From contig JAUPFP010000026.1 of the NCBI GenBank assembly GCA_036925085.1, positions 1,545,501-1,609,500 of the forward strand: a stretch of 64,000 bases of DNA, written 5' to 3'. The DNA is from Brachycybe producta. Its lineage: Eukaryota; Arthropoda; Diplopoda; Playtdesmida; Andrognathidae. Under the pieces are notes generated by a model. That model was not told the DNA's origin. It was given only the letters and a program-made list of their open reading frames with translations, and ran no database searches. Of this stretch, positions 56,298 through 64,000 are shown piece after piece. The first letter of the stretch is position 1. Every line of letters starts with the position of its first letter. Position numbers and translations under genes: made by a program.

Positions 56298-56743
56298 CAG
56301 TGGCGTAGCATATGGGGGGGGGTCAGCCCCGGGCGGCACTTTTTTGGGGGGGCGACACCAACGAAAAGAAGTTTTTTTTCCTGTCGGGATAGTAGAAGGG
56401 TCTCTATAAAATGCAGAAACTGCAGAGCAGCAGAAAGATAAAATTATGCTCGCAGAATGTATTCTGCAATCCAGCATTATTTTGTAAGCCTGGAAAACAT
56501 AGACCCATTGAATACAAATGAAAATTGATCTTTGATAAGTAATTGCTATCCGGTACTGGTTTATTTAATAAAGTTTCATAATTAATATAAAATTATATAA
56601 ACCATTTCAATCACAAGATATCGATAATTTCGGTTACCCCCCCCCCCCCCCTCCCACTGATGTGTATTGTTGTGTTTTTCATGAGAGTGGCGGCGGCAAA
56701 CTCAAGCACCGCCACGGTGGCACAAACTCTTGCTACGCCACTG
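56298..56743. mobile_element. hAT-like MITE (CAGTGGCGTAGC ends), copy 2
   Basis: 446 bp, CAGTGGCGTAGCATATGG ... TTGCTACGCCACTG. Flanks CTTGGCGT (56290-56297) and CTTGGCCT (56744-56751) are an 8-bp duplication with one change, diagnostic of hAT. The interior matches 42852-43323 (CCTGTCGGGATAGTAGAAGGG, ATTACGCTCGCAGAATGTATTC-like). Confidence 0.82.
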
Positions 56744-57683
56744 CTTGGCCTCGGAGTCAATGTTGAAAAAAAAAAATTCAAAATTAGAAACTTGAATATT
56801 ACGAATATATACAGTAGTTCAAAATAAACAAGACATTCTTAAAATCGCCTTTTTCGGGGGTGGGGGGGGAATCGAATTTAGAAGAACTACTTAGAAACCG
56901 GAACATGTACGTTCGTGAGGATGGAGCAAGCAAGCTTATGATACTAGAGCTTATTTTTATGCACCCAGAGGAAGGAAAATAAGACCCAGAGCATATAATT
57001 CTTTGCTCAATTGTTGCACTTGTAAGATTATATACAATTTGCTTTTTGCTTTGCAGGATTTTTCATGAAAAAAAGGAATATTCAATATAATACTTACAAT
57101 AATTCTAATTCAGAAATTTTTATGAATGCAGTCAGTGTAGCAAACGCTTGAAAAATTAAGCATTTATGCCAAAAACTTTGATAGCATACGGTTTCCATTA
57201 CAAAACTGATTTGATGACGGCAAAGTATTAGAAGAAAAAAAAACTATACTTAACTCAGATATGTTACTACAAATTTATAATTACATTTTAAAATTAATAT
57301 TCGTTAATTTCCAACAAAAAAATATGTATCTTTTGGTGTGTAAGGGAAAGTGAAATTGGGCAATGTAAATTTCTTTTCAGCGTTGTTCAAACTGTTGCAC
57401 ACTCTCTTGCGACATGGGCTTCATTCAAGAATGGCTAAATTAATACGACCCTCTTTGCAAAAAAACTGTCCTATAAACGTTTAAAATTCCACATAGTTTG
57501 TTTGAAAATTACTACTGTTTTATGTATGCACAGCTGAAAGAACAACTTGATAGAAATTGGGGTAACTGCACTCATAAACGGCCACTTGTTCTCCATGTGT
57601 TGCTATTCCTAATATCTTATGGTGGTAGTAGGTGTGTGTAAGCCCTTCTAAATCGAAGCCAATTCTCAACGAAAACCTGGGAT
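56744..57683. other. Unassigned AT-rich stretch
   Basis: No gene or structured repeat recognised. Confidence 0.3.
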
Positions 57684-58405
57684 GAAGAGGCTACATCACA
57701 AAATTACTTAGAAAAATCTCCGCAAAGAGTGCTTAGCATCGTTTTTCTATTGAGTCCATAGACCTAATGTTAAAGGAAAAATGATAATTTTTAAAATACA
57801 CAGTTGCGGCAATATGTTTATTTTTCATATTTAAAGTTGTCCAATATTAAGTTTTCAAAGTGCAATGTGTACCTTAAATATATGGTGACCGAGTGATGTA
57901 ATGACAAAAAATTGGTATGTGCGGTTCTATTTTTAAAAACTTTCAAAATCGCGAATTTTTATGAGACACCCAAATAAGAAAAAAAAAACATCCATTAAAA
58001 TGCTTGTAAAAATAATTTTAAAAAACCACGTGCACTAATGTGTTGGCTTCACTTTTTTAATTGTGGGTTTTTAAAATTATTTTTAGGTATTTTTACGAAC
58101 ATGTTAATGGATGTGTTTTTCTTACAAGCTGGTACTCAATCGAGTGAGAAATTCGCGATTTTGAAATATTTTTTTAAAAATATAACCCGACTCACTCAAT
58201 CAGCATATATTTAAGGTGCACATTGCACTTTGAAAACTTAATATTGGACAACTTTAAATATGAAAAATAAACATTTTGCCGCGACTGTTTATTTTAAAAA
58301 TTATTATTTTTCCTTTAACATTGGGTCTATGGACTCAATAGAAAAACGATGCTAAGCACTCTTTGCGGAAATTTTTCGAAGTAATTTTGTGATGTAGCCT
58401 CTTAA
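57684..58405. mobile_element. TTAA foldback MITE, copy F
   Basis: GAAGAGGCTACATCACAAAA at the left (TTAA decayed to TGAA) and TTTTGTGATGTAGCCTC then TTAA at the right (58402-58405). Both arms of about 330 bp are present with all family markers and the GTGCACTAATGTGTTGGCTTCAC loop. Confidence 0.82.
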
Positions 58406-58869
58406 ATAGTTTTTCAGTTGTTATTTTATGTTATGACAAGCAGCGAAGTTTTTTTTTTCTTCAAAATGTATGTTGAAAACAATATTTTTTGTATTAAGTA
58501 TTGAACCCGCCTTTTTTTTTACTTATTGTATGGATGATTGAATATCATTTTGTGATTGGAAGCCAATACATTTTTATTTGTTTATAACATTTCTCTCTGT
58601 TTTCTTTGTAAATTAACCTTTTCCGTTTGTGGATTTTAGTAATTCCGGACATTTAGCTGATAAACATGCTTTGGTAGTCTTCCATTGTGATTATTATCAC
58701 AATGTAGAGACTCCGTTATCAATTCATTTGTTTTAAAATTCACAACACAATTTGATTATAATTGCAATTTATAAATAAATGCTAATATTTAACATTGAAA
58801 GTGGATATTTTTCATTGGAATGAATGAAACCAAAAAAAATAAATGGTTATTGGAAAGTGTGCCTAATAT
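58406..58869. other. Unassigned AT-rich stretch
   Basis: No feature recognised. Confidence 0.3.
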
Positions 58870-59175
58870 CTAGTACACATCTGATAATTTAAATGCATTT
58901 AATTAATAAGTGTGTTCTACAGAGGCTTGTGAAGGACAAACAATATGTCGAATTCAATTTATTCAGTTAATAATCTGGAAATATTGAGTTAATACTTAAA
59001 TATAATTAGATAAACTATTAACAAAATATTGATTTAGTATTTTAATTTAAAATCTTAATAATAAAGTCAGTTTTTATTTGGTGTTCATGTTCCGTATATA
59101 ATTCACCTAAACACATTTAATTTGAATTCATTTAACTCGTGTGTACAAGGTTTACAGTAAATTTCTGAAATCGAC
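58870..59175. mobile_element. Fragment of the long-TIR Tc1-like element
   Basis: Matches 17950-18265 in the same order: AATAAGTGTGTTCTACAGAG, ATTCAATTTATTCAGT, TTTATTTGGTGTTCATGT, ACACATTTAATTTGAATTC, TGTGTACAAGG. It covers the part just inside the right terminal repeat; the terminal repeats are absent. Confidence 0.7.
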
Positions 59176-59207
59176 TGGTTACATAAATTATATTATAAAT
59201 TAAATTA

Positions 59208-59365
59208 CAGGCATCTGTAGATAGCTTCAGAATTTCTTTGGCTCCGCCTTTAATAAGTGTCAGACCAAATATCAATCAATTAGAAATAAAAAGGGCGGGG
59301 CATGTGACATTAGACCACAAAAGTGCGGTGGCAAAGAAATTCTGAAGCTGTCTACAGATGCGTGT
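59208..59365. mobile_element. Mutator-like MITE, diverged copy
   Basis: Ends CAGGCATCTGTAGATAGC and GCTGTCTACAGATGCGTGT, core GGCTCCGCC ... AAAAAGGGCGGGGCATGTGACATTAGAC. Flanked by ATTAAATTA on both sides (59199-59207 and 59366-59374), a 9-bp duplication. Same family plan as 14752-14957 with different terminal sequence. Confidence 0.72.
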
Positions 59366-59520
59366 ATTAAATTAGTTTAACCAGAAGCCAAACATTGTCT
59401 CAATGAGCTGGGTTACATAGCACGCAATTACAAAAGCACAGAATAGACATGAAAGTGCAAATATAGGGTTGGACAGTAGGTATTCTGTCCTTTAGTTATT
59501 AAATTCAGCATGGTATTGTT

Positions 59521-59720
59521 TCATACACTTTTGCCTTTAAATATCAAAAGGAGGAAAAATTCAGGTGCACTTAAGTCAGGAGATCTACTGGTCAGTTGAT
59601 GTTGCCAAACCTTGAAACCAATTCGCTCAGAAAAAATTCTCCTCAAAATAGCCATATTTTGGCTTGACTCTTGAGGTGTATGATGTTTTTCCATCTTGTT
59701 CAAATCAGATATTTTGTCTG
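59521..59720 (-). pseudogene. Mariner-type transposase C-terminal fragment
   Basis: The minus ORF contains MAILRRIFSERIGFKVWQHQ and LTSRSPDLSAPEFFLLLIFKGKSV. The second matches the WPPRSPDLxPxDFFLWGxLK signature that holds the last catalytic Asp of many insect mariner-like transposases. The Trp-Gly part is degraded (FFLLLIFKG). Isolated fragment. Confidence 0.6.
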
Positions 59721-59927
59721 GAACCTGTGCAGCACTTCAAAAAAATGTTTCCAATATCTGTTGTCATAAAAAAGTATGGTTTACTGTCTGCACAAACAAT
59801 AGACTTTGTAGTTAAGCATATTTCTACTGCAAATGTACAATGGTTCATTGACTAGAGACATGTTTTTTGGCACTTGTGATTGAAACATTTGGTTGAACCA
59901 TTGACCATTTTAGGATTGCATAAAAAG

Positions 59928-60792
59928 CAGGGTTTATAAAAATCGTGTTTTTTAAAAAAAAAAAAAAAAACAGTTTTTTTGTTTTAAACAGGTTTTTTTT
60001 TGTTTTAAACAGTTTTTTTTTACAATTTTTTTTTATAAAACTTCTAAAAAATTCTAAAAATCTAAAAATTCTAACAAGTATTAACTTATCAAGCAATATG
60101 AAAAGCTAATAATTGAAGTTTGTGCCCATATTAATTGTATTTTATCAATACTTAGAAGTTAGTACTCACTGACAATACAAAACTCAATTCATATAAACAG
60201 AAGACACTTTGTATTTCTTTTTCACATACATTTCAACTGCTTACTATGTCCCTTGTTTAATGTTTTTTTTATATCTAAATCATATTTTAATTATTAAATG
60301 AGTTTTTGTTCTAATTTGAAAACAAAATTTCTACATTACTTTTTTGTAAAATACAAACAATAAACTACAAATAGACTGAAAATTTGAAACCTTCAATAAG
60401 ACTTTCTAAAGTCTAAATTCCAAAGAAAACCTAAGACAAGGAATGGAATCAGAATACTTTATGATTACAGAAACAACTCACACTACACCTAAAATCTACA
60501 GTAAAGGCTCATTTTATAATTACCAGTGAAGATAAGAGTAGGAACCTATGAAAATAAATTATTTCCTTCTAGTGAGAATGACTATGGAAGCTAATCCCAC
60601 ACTCCTACACAAAAGAGTGAATTGAACTTTGATACATCACATGAGACATGATGAAAACAATGAATTTAACTCGAAAAAAGGAGTGTAAAAGTATTTTTTT
60701 GTTTAAAACACTTGTTTTCTTTAAAAAACAAGGTGTTTTAAACAGCGTTTTAAACACTTTTAAACAAACGTGTTTTAAACATATAAACCCTG
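59928..60792. mobile_element. hAT element remnant (CAGGGTTTATA ends), perfect 8-bp duplication
   Basis: 865 bp with CAGGGTTTATAAAAA at the left and ATATAAACCCTG at the right. Subterminal TTTTAAACAG / GTTTTAAAC repeats form a further inverted pair. Flanked by identical ATAAAAAG (59920-59927, 60793-60800). No transposase found; the ORFs across it come from poly-T/A and repeated AAACAC words. Confidence 0.82.
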
Positions 60793-60800
60793 ATAAAAAG

Positions 60801-61036
60801 CCAGCATGTTTAGGTTTATGGTGGAACATAACATGCGACACAAGCACCATAACAAGCACCATAAGATGTCACTTTGCTGAAACGTCAAATTATAGGCCCT
60901 TAAATGATAACAATTTGTTTAAAGCAAAGAATACTGAAGATGGAAAATACTTTAAAAATTATAGTTGATTAGACTTCATATAATTCATGAATAATAAGAT
61001 AAGGTTATTTTCAATGGTCAAAGAAAAACATAAAAC
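60801..61036. other. Unassigned spacer
   Basis: Small repeat of ACAAGCACCATAA; otherwise nothing recognised. Confidence 0.3.
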
Positions 61037-61125
61037 TAGTGGGGTAATCCGTCATAAATGACGTGAGTAACCCGTCATGTATGACGGGACGTTCTAGTTT
61101 TAACTATTTTATTCAAATACTGAAG
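61037..61125. repeat. Short dispersed repeat shared with 16083-16175
   Basis: CTAGTGGGGTAATCCGTCATAAATGACG, a second CCGTCATGTATGACGGGAC, then AACTATTTTATTCAAATACTG. It contains two CGTCATNNATGACG palindromes. It lies immediately upstream of the R1-like element. Confidence 0.45.
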
Positions 61126-61177
61126 GTTACTCAAAGAAGGACATTTCCTTCTCCCCTCTCCCCAACCGCCCTCACAT

Positions 61178-62197
61178 GTGGTTCTGCCGCCCTCATTTGT
61201 GGTTCTGGCCGATCGTAACCGAGTCTTGGAAACTAAGCTGGCTTCGGCTTTGGCTGGGGCTCATGCACACCACCAATGTCAGCAAATTGCAGTTCCTCAG
61301 CCCACGAATGGTCGAGCTCCCTCTTCACCCAGCTATGCAGGGGTTCTTCGGGGTGGTTCACCTCCCCCAGCCATGCACAACACTTCTGTGGCTAAATTCA
61401 CATATGAAGATATGTCACATGCCCGTCGTCATCAACCACCCTCCTTTGCTTTGGTCATCAAGTCCCAGACGGCAAGTCAATCTCCTGAGGCTACCCGAAA
61501 AGATCTGCGGAAGAAAATCGAGCCACAGGCCCTTGGCGGCAGCTTCCGTTCTGTCCGAACCACAAAGTCTGGGGCCCTTGTCATTGAATGTACTTCTAAA
61601 GAGCAGCACCAAAAACTGGCAGCAACAGTATCTACACTTCGGGGGTACACCTCTACCAATATCTCCTCCACTCGAAAGCCACGAGTCATCATTACTGGCG
61701 TCGACTCTGACCTGGACCCTACTGGTATTGTGGATGACATTATTACCAAAAATGAAGTTCTGATTGCAAATGCTGGCGGGACTGAGGAATTCCAGAAAGG
61801 ATTTAATATCGTGACCCACCGCAAGTGTCGCAACCCTACCCGTATGAACATCATTGCCGAGGTCACACCCAAGGTCTTTTCTGCCTGTATCGGGGTTGGC
61901 AAGCTCAATGTTGGATGGATGAGCCACTGTGTTGAGGAGCTCTTGGAAGTGTCACGATGCTATCGATGTAATGGACTTGGACACATTTCCAGAACATGCG
62001 AAGTACAACAATCTAAGTACCTGCGGTGTGGGGGAGATCACATTGCGAAAGACTGCACCGCAACTCACCCAGACTGTTCTAACTGCCGCCGTGCCGGACT
62101 CTCCCTACGAGCCCACCTCACAACTGACGTGAAGTGCCCAGTTTACATGTCGCGATTAGACCTGTTGAAGCACCAAACGGACTATGGATCACAATAG
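61178..62197 (+). CDS. R1-clade non-LTR retrotransposon ORF1 (nucleic-acid-binding, 5'-truncated)
   Basis: 339 codons; the open frame begins near 61178 and the true N-terminus is probably missing. Residues about 85-230 correspond to the middle domain of R1-type ORF1 proteins (VIECTSKEQHQKLAATV, RVIITGVDSDLD). The C-terminus has a zinc-knuckle array: CYRCNGLGHISRTC (intact C-x2-C-x4-H-x4-C), then YLRCGGDHIAKDC in which the first Cys is Tyr, then CSNCRRAGLSLRAH...KC. ORF1 binds element RNA in this clade. It overlaps ORF2 by 14 nt (62184-62197), a layout seen in R1-like elements. Composition is richer in GC than the flanks. Confidence 0.82.
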   Translation: MVLPPSFVVLADRNRVLETKLASALAGAHAHHQCQQIAVPQPTNGRAPSSPSYAGVLRGGSPPPAMHNTSVAKFTYEDMSHARRHQPPSFALVIKSQTASQSPEATRKDLRKKIEPQALGGSFRSVRTTKSGALVIECTSKEQHQKLAATVSTLRGYTSTNISSTRKPRVIITGVDSDLDPTGIVDDIITKNEVLIANAGGTEEFQKGFNIVTHRKCRNPTRMNIIAEVTPKVFSACIGVGKLNVGWMSHCVEELLEVSRCYRCNGLGHISRTCEVQQSKYLRCGGDHIAKDCTATHPDCSNCRRAGLSLRAHLTTDVKCPVYMSRLDLLKHQTDYGSQ

Positions 62198-63170
62198 CCA
62201 TCCTCAAGTTATGACGCCTATTCGGATCCTTCAAATCAACCTGGGAAGATCCAAAGTTGCTGGTGCTCTTCTGCAATCATTCGGTAAGGACTATGATGTT
62301 GTGTGTGTTCAGGAGCCCTCTCCATGGCTACTGGGTTCTGGTGGTGGCACACGTGCTGCTCCTGAGCCCAGGGTGGGGAGGATCCTCACCATGGCCCGTC
62401 ACCCCACTTGGACAATGTTGGAACTAAAACAGTTTACCTCTGCATACATGGTTGTGACACTATTCAAGATCAACAACAGCAGCCAGTGGCTGTTGGCCAA
62501 CATCTACACCTTTCCTGACAATGATAAGCTACTACGTATCACCACAACCATATTGGAGGCTTTGACCACCATCAACCGTACCTACACCTGCCCCATAGTG
62601 GTTTTAGGAGACTTTAATGCCAAACACCCAGCTTGGGGGTTTGACAAGTCCAATCTTCGTGGTATTGCCTGGATGGATTTCGCTGTATCATATGGATTTC
62701 ACATTCGCAATGATGATCACTTTGGCCCAACCTTCAGTACTGTCAATGGTGAGAGCTTCATAGACCTGACCTTGACAAAAGGAGTTCAGAATTGCTCTTG
62801 GGAGATACTTGATGAAGAGTCTCACAGCAACCATCGCTACATTGCCACGCGGTTTACCATATCAACATCAGCCCATAGCAACGAACAGCACTTCATTTGG
62901 AAGAAAGCAGACTGGTCGATTTTCCAAGACATTATCTCTAGTGGAGCAGCCTTAGCCATTGGTGATCTGTCTGATGTGCATAGCTCAGCTACTCGTTTCC
63001 AGGACTTGTGCATCAAAGCATGCCACGCCTCTATGCCATACATGCCAGCCACCCCTAAACAATCCTGTGCATGGTGGAATTCTGACCTTCAACATGCCCG
63101 CCGTACTGTACGGAAGGCCCGCAAGTCTTTTCAACAAGAGAAAGCCCAGCTAGACGCCTGCATCTTCTAG
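62184..63170 (+). CDS. R1-clade ORF2, apurinic-type endonuclease domain
   Basis: Starts MDHNSHPQ, overlapping ORF1. The endonuclease/exonuclease/phosphatase fold shows IRILQINLGRSKVAG, CVQEPSPW (catalytic Glu), VVLGDFNAKHPAWG, FIDLTLTKG and HSNHRYIATRF. In the last motif the usual SDH reads SNH (N at codon 216, 62829-62831), which would remove a catalytic Asp. The NLxRSR-like start and LGDFNAKHPAWG wording point to the R1/LOA group. The frame stops at 63168-63170; the RT portion follows in another frame, so ORF2 is broken. Confidence 0.85.
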   Translation: MDHNSHPQVMTPIRILQINLGRSKVAGALLQSFGKDYDVVCVQEPSPWLLGSGGGTRAAPEPRVGRILTMARHPTWTMLELKQFTSAYMVVTLFKINNSSQWLLANIYTFPDNDKLLRITTTILEALTTINRTYTCPIVVLGDFNAKHPAWGFDKSNLRGIAWMDFAVSYGFHIRNDDHFGPTFSTVNGESFIDLTLTKGVQNCSWEILDEESHSNHRYIATRFTISTSAHSNEQHFIWKKADWSIFQDIISSGAALAIGDLSDVHSSATRFQDLCIKACHASMPYMPATPKQSCAWWNSDLQHARRTVRKARKSFQQEKAQLDACIF

Positions 63171-64000
63171 AATCTTTTCGTCTCGAGCGGAGGAACTTCA
63201 AACAACTGGTCCTTGATACAAAACTATGATCTTGGAAGGCCTATTGTGGGCAAGTAAAAGCAACATCTCCCTTTGGAATGCCCTACAAAATATTGGCCGG
63301 GAAACGTAAAAGCCTGTCCTCTCCTACTTCAATTAAGCTGGAGGATGGCACATGGACGAAGGATGCTGATGAAACATCTGTGGCTCTGCTCAATGAATAC
63401 TTTCCACAGGATAACCCCGAGAGTGACACACACCAACAAAGGGAAATTCGATCTAGGGCTAAGCTATGCACAGGAAATGCTCCTGACATTCCCTTCTCAT
63501 CAAAAGAACTGCGTGATGCCGTCCTGAGCTTTGCTATTGACAAAGCCCCAGGATGTGATGGCTTTCCACCTGCTGGACTTCGACATGTCCTTTTAGCTGC
63601 TGGAGAAGAATGGTTACAGATGTTAAATAAGTGCTACGAAAAAAGTGTGTTCCCTAGTGTGTGGAAACTGTCACAAGTGGTATGGCTACCTAAAAAGAGT
63701 GGGAATCGAGTTCGCCCTATTTGCCTCACCTGTTCTGGGGAAAGTATTAGACAAACTCGTGGCTCGCCGACTTAACTACTTTTTAGAGAAACATGGCCAT
63801 CTCTCGCCTGAACAGTTTGGTTTTCGTCAGGGGCACAGTTCAGTGGCTGCTATTGAAAGCTACGTGCGATGGACAAAACATACATTGGCCAGAGGTGATC
63901 ATGCCCTTGCTGTTGCATTGGACATCTCCAATGCATTCAACTGTGCCTGGCACCCTGCTATACTTGATGGATTGCGTACAGTGCAATGCCCGGAGAACCT
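63171..64000 (+). pseudogene. R1-clade ORF2 reverse transcriptase part, broken, runs off the window
   Basis: The RT region continues in a shifted frame: RRNFKQLVLD, an in-frame TGA at 63227-63229, then 63278-63775 with FSSKELRDAVLSFAIDKAPGCDGFPPAGL and VVWLPKKSGN. A second shift near 63726-63735 moves the frame, after which LSPEQFGFRQGHSS and VALDISNAFNCAW (motif A, catalytic Asp) can be read to the window edge. At least three lesions (shift, stop, shift), so this copy is inactive. The catalytic YADD-type motif lies beyond the window. Confidence 0.82.

Noticed and set aside
60605..60968. Cys/Lys/Phe-rich ORFs on both strands
   Set aside because: Produced by repeated AAAACAC/GTTTTAAAC words at the hAT element end.

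Overview
This window is AT-rich nuclear DNA from an animal, most likely an arthropod. The evidence is two metazoan genes with GT-AG introns, an R1-clade non-LTR retrotransposon, and an uncharacterised protein family that I recall from invertebrate genomes. The exact taxon cannot be fixed from the sequence. I see no rRNA, tRNA, CRISPR array or prokaryotic operon. Most of the 64 kb is transposable elements of several ages, many nested in one another.

Host genes, both on the + strand: (1) LCMT1, the leucine carboxyl methyltransferase that methylates the PP2A catalytic subunit. Six coding exons between 4016 and 20010 join with consistent splice phases into a predicted 316-aa protein. (2) A SCHIP1 (schwannomin-interacting protein 1) orthologue. 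Seven exons between 41391 and 52370 encode about 630 residues, including the conserved C-terminal domain and coiled coil. Its 5' exon or exons were not found. Nothing suggests the two genes work together; they are simply neighbours in repeat-rich DNA.

Layout: 1-4015 holds foldback and MITE repeats upstream of LCMT1. 4016-20010 is LCMT1, whose introns carry a CR1-like retrotransposon tail with two nested insertions (6140-8810), a TTAA foldback MITE, a Mutator-like MITE, a minisatellite, a Tc1-like transposon with very long terminal repeats (16843-18604) and a solo Gypsy LTR (18645-19592). 21300-22030 is a truncated LTR element. 22031-32540 is a CR1-like retrotransposon split by a 9-kb Ty3/Gypsy element (22129-31142, minus strand) with a 4-bp target duplication. 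33452-34004 is another solo LTR. 34900-37650 is a decayed ORF cluster of unknown nature. 38500-41280 holds MITEs, a palindromic repeat and a pogo/Tigger remnant. 41391-52370 is SCHIP1, also repeat-filled. 52943-61125 is repeats only (hAT, Mutator-like, Tc1 and TTAA MITEs). 61178-64000 is an R1-clade element with damaged ORFs that runs off the window edge.

The most interesting points are a recurring about 700-bp near-palindromic MITE family with TTAA target duplications (six copies), a Mutator-like MITE family with 9-bp duplications that carries CRE-like and GC-box-like motifs, a mobile-looking unit carrying an uncharacterised 237-aa ORF, an unusual Gypsy element (tandem peptide repeats before the protease, an AT-hook and a long uncharacterised tail after integrase), and a 63-nt intron or exitron in SCHIP1.
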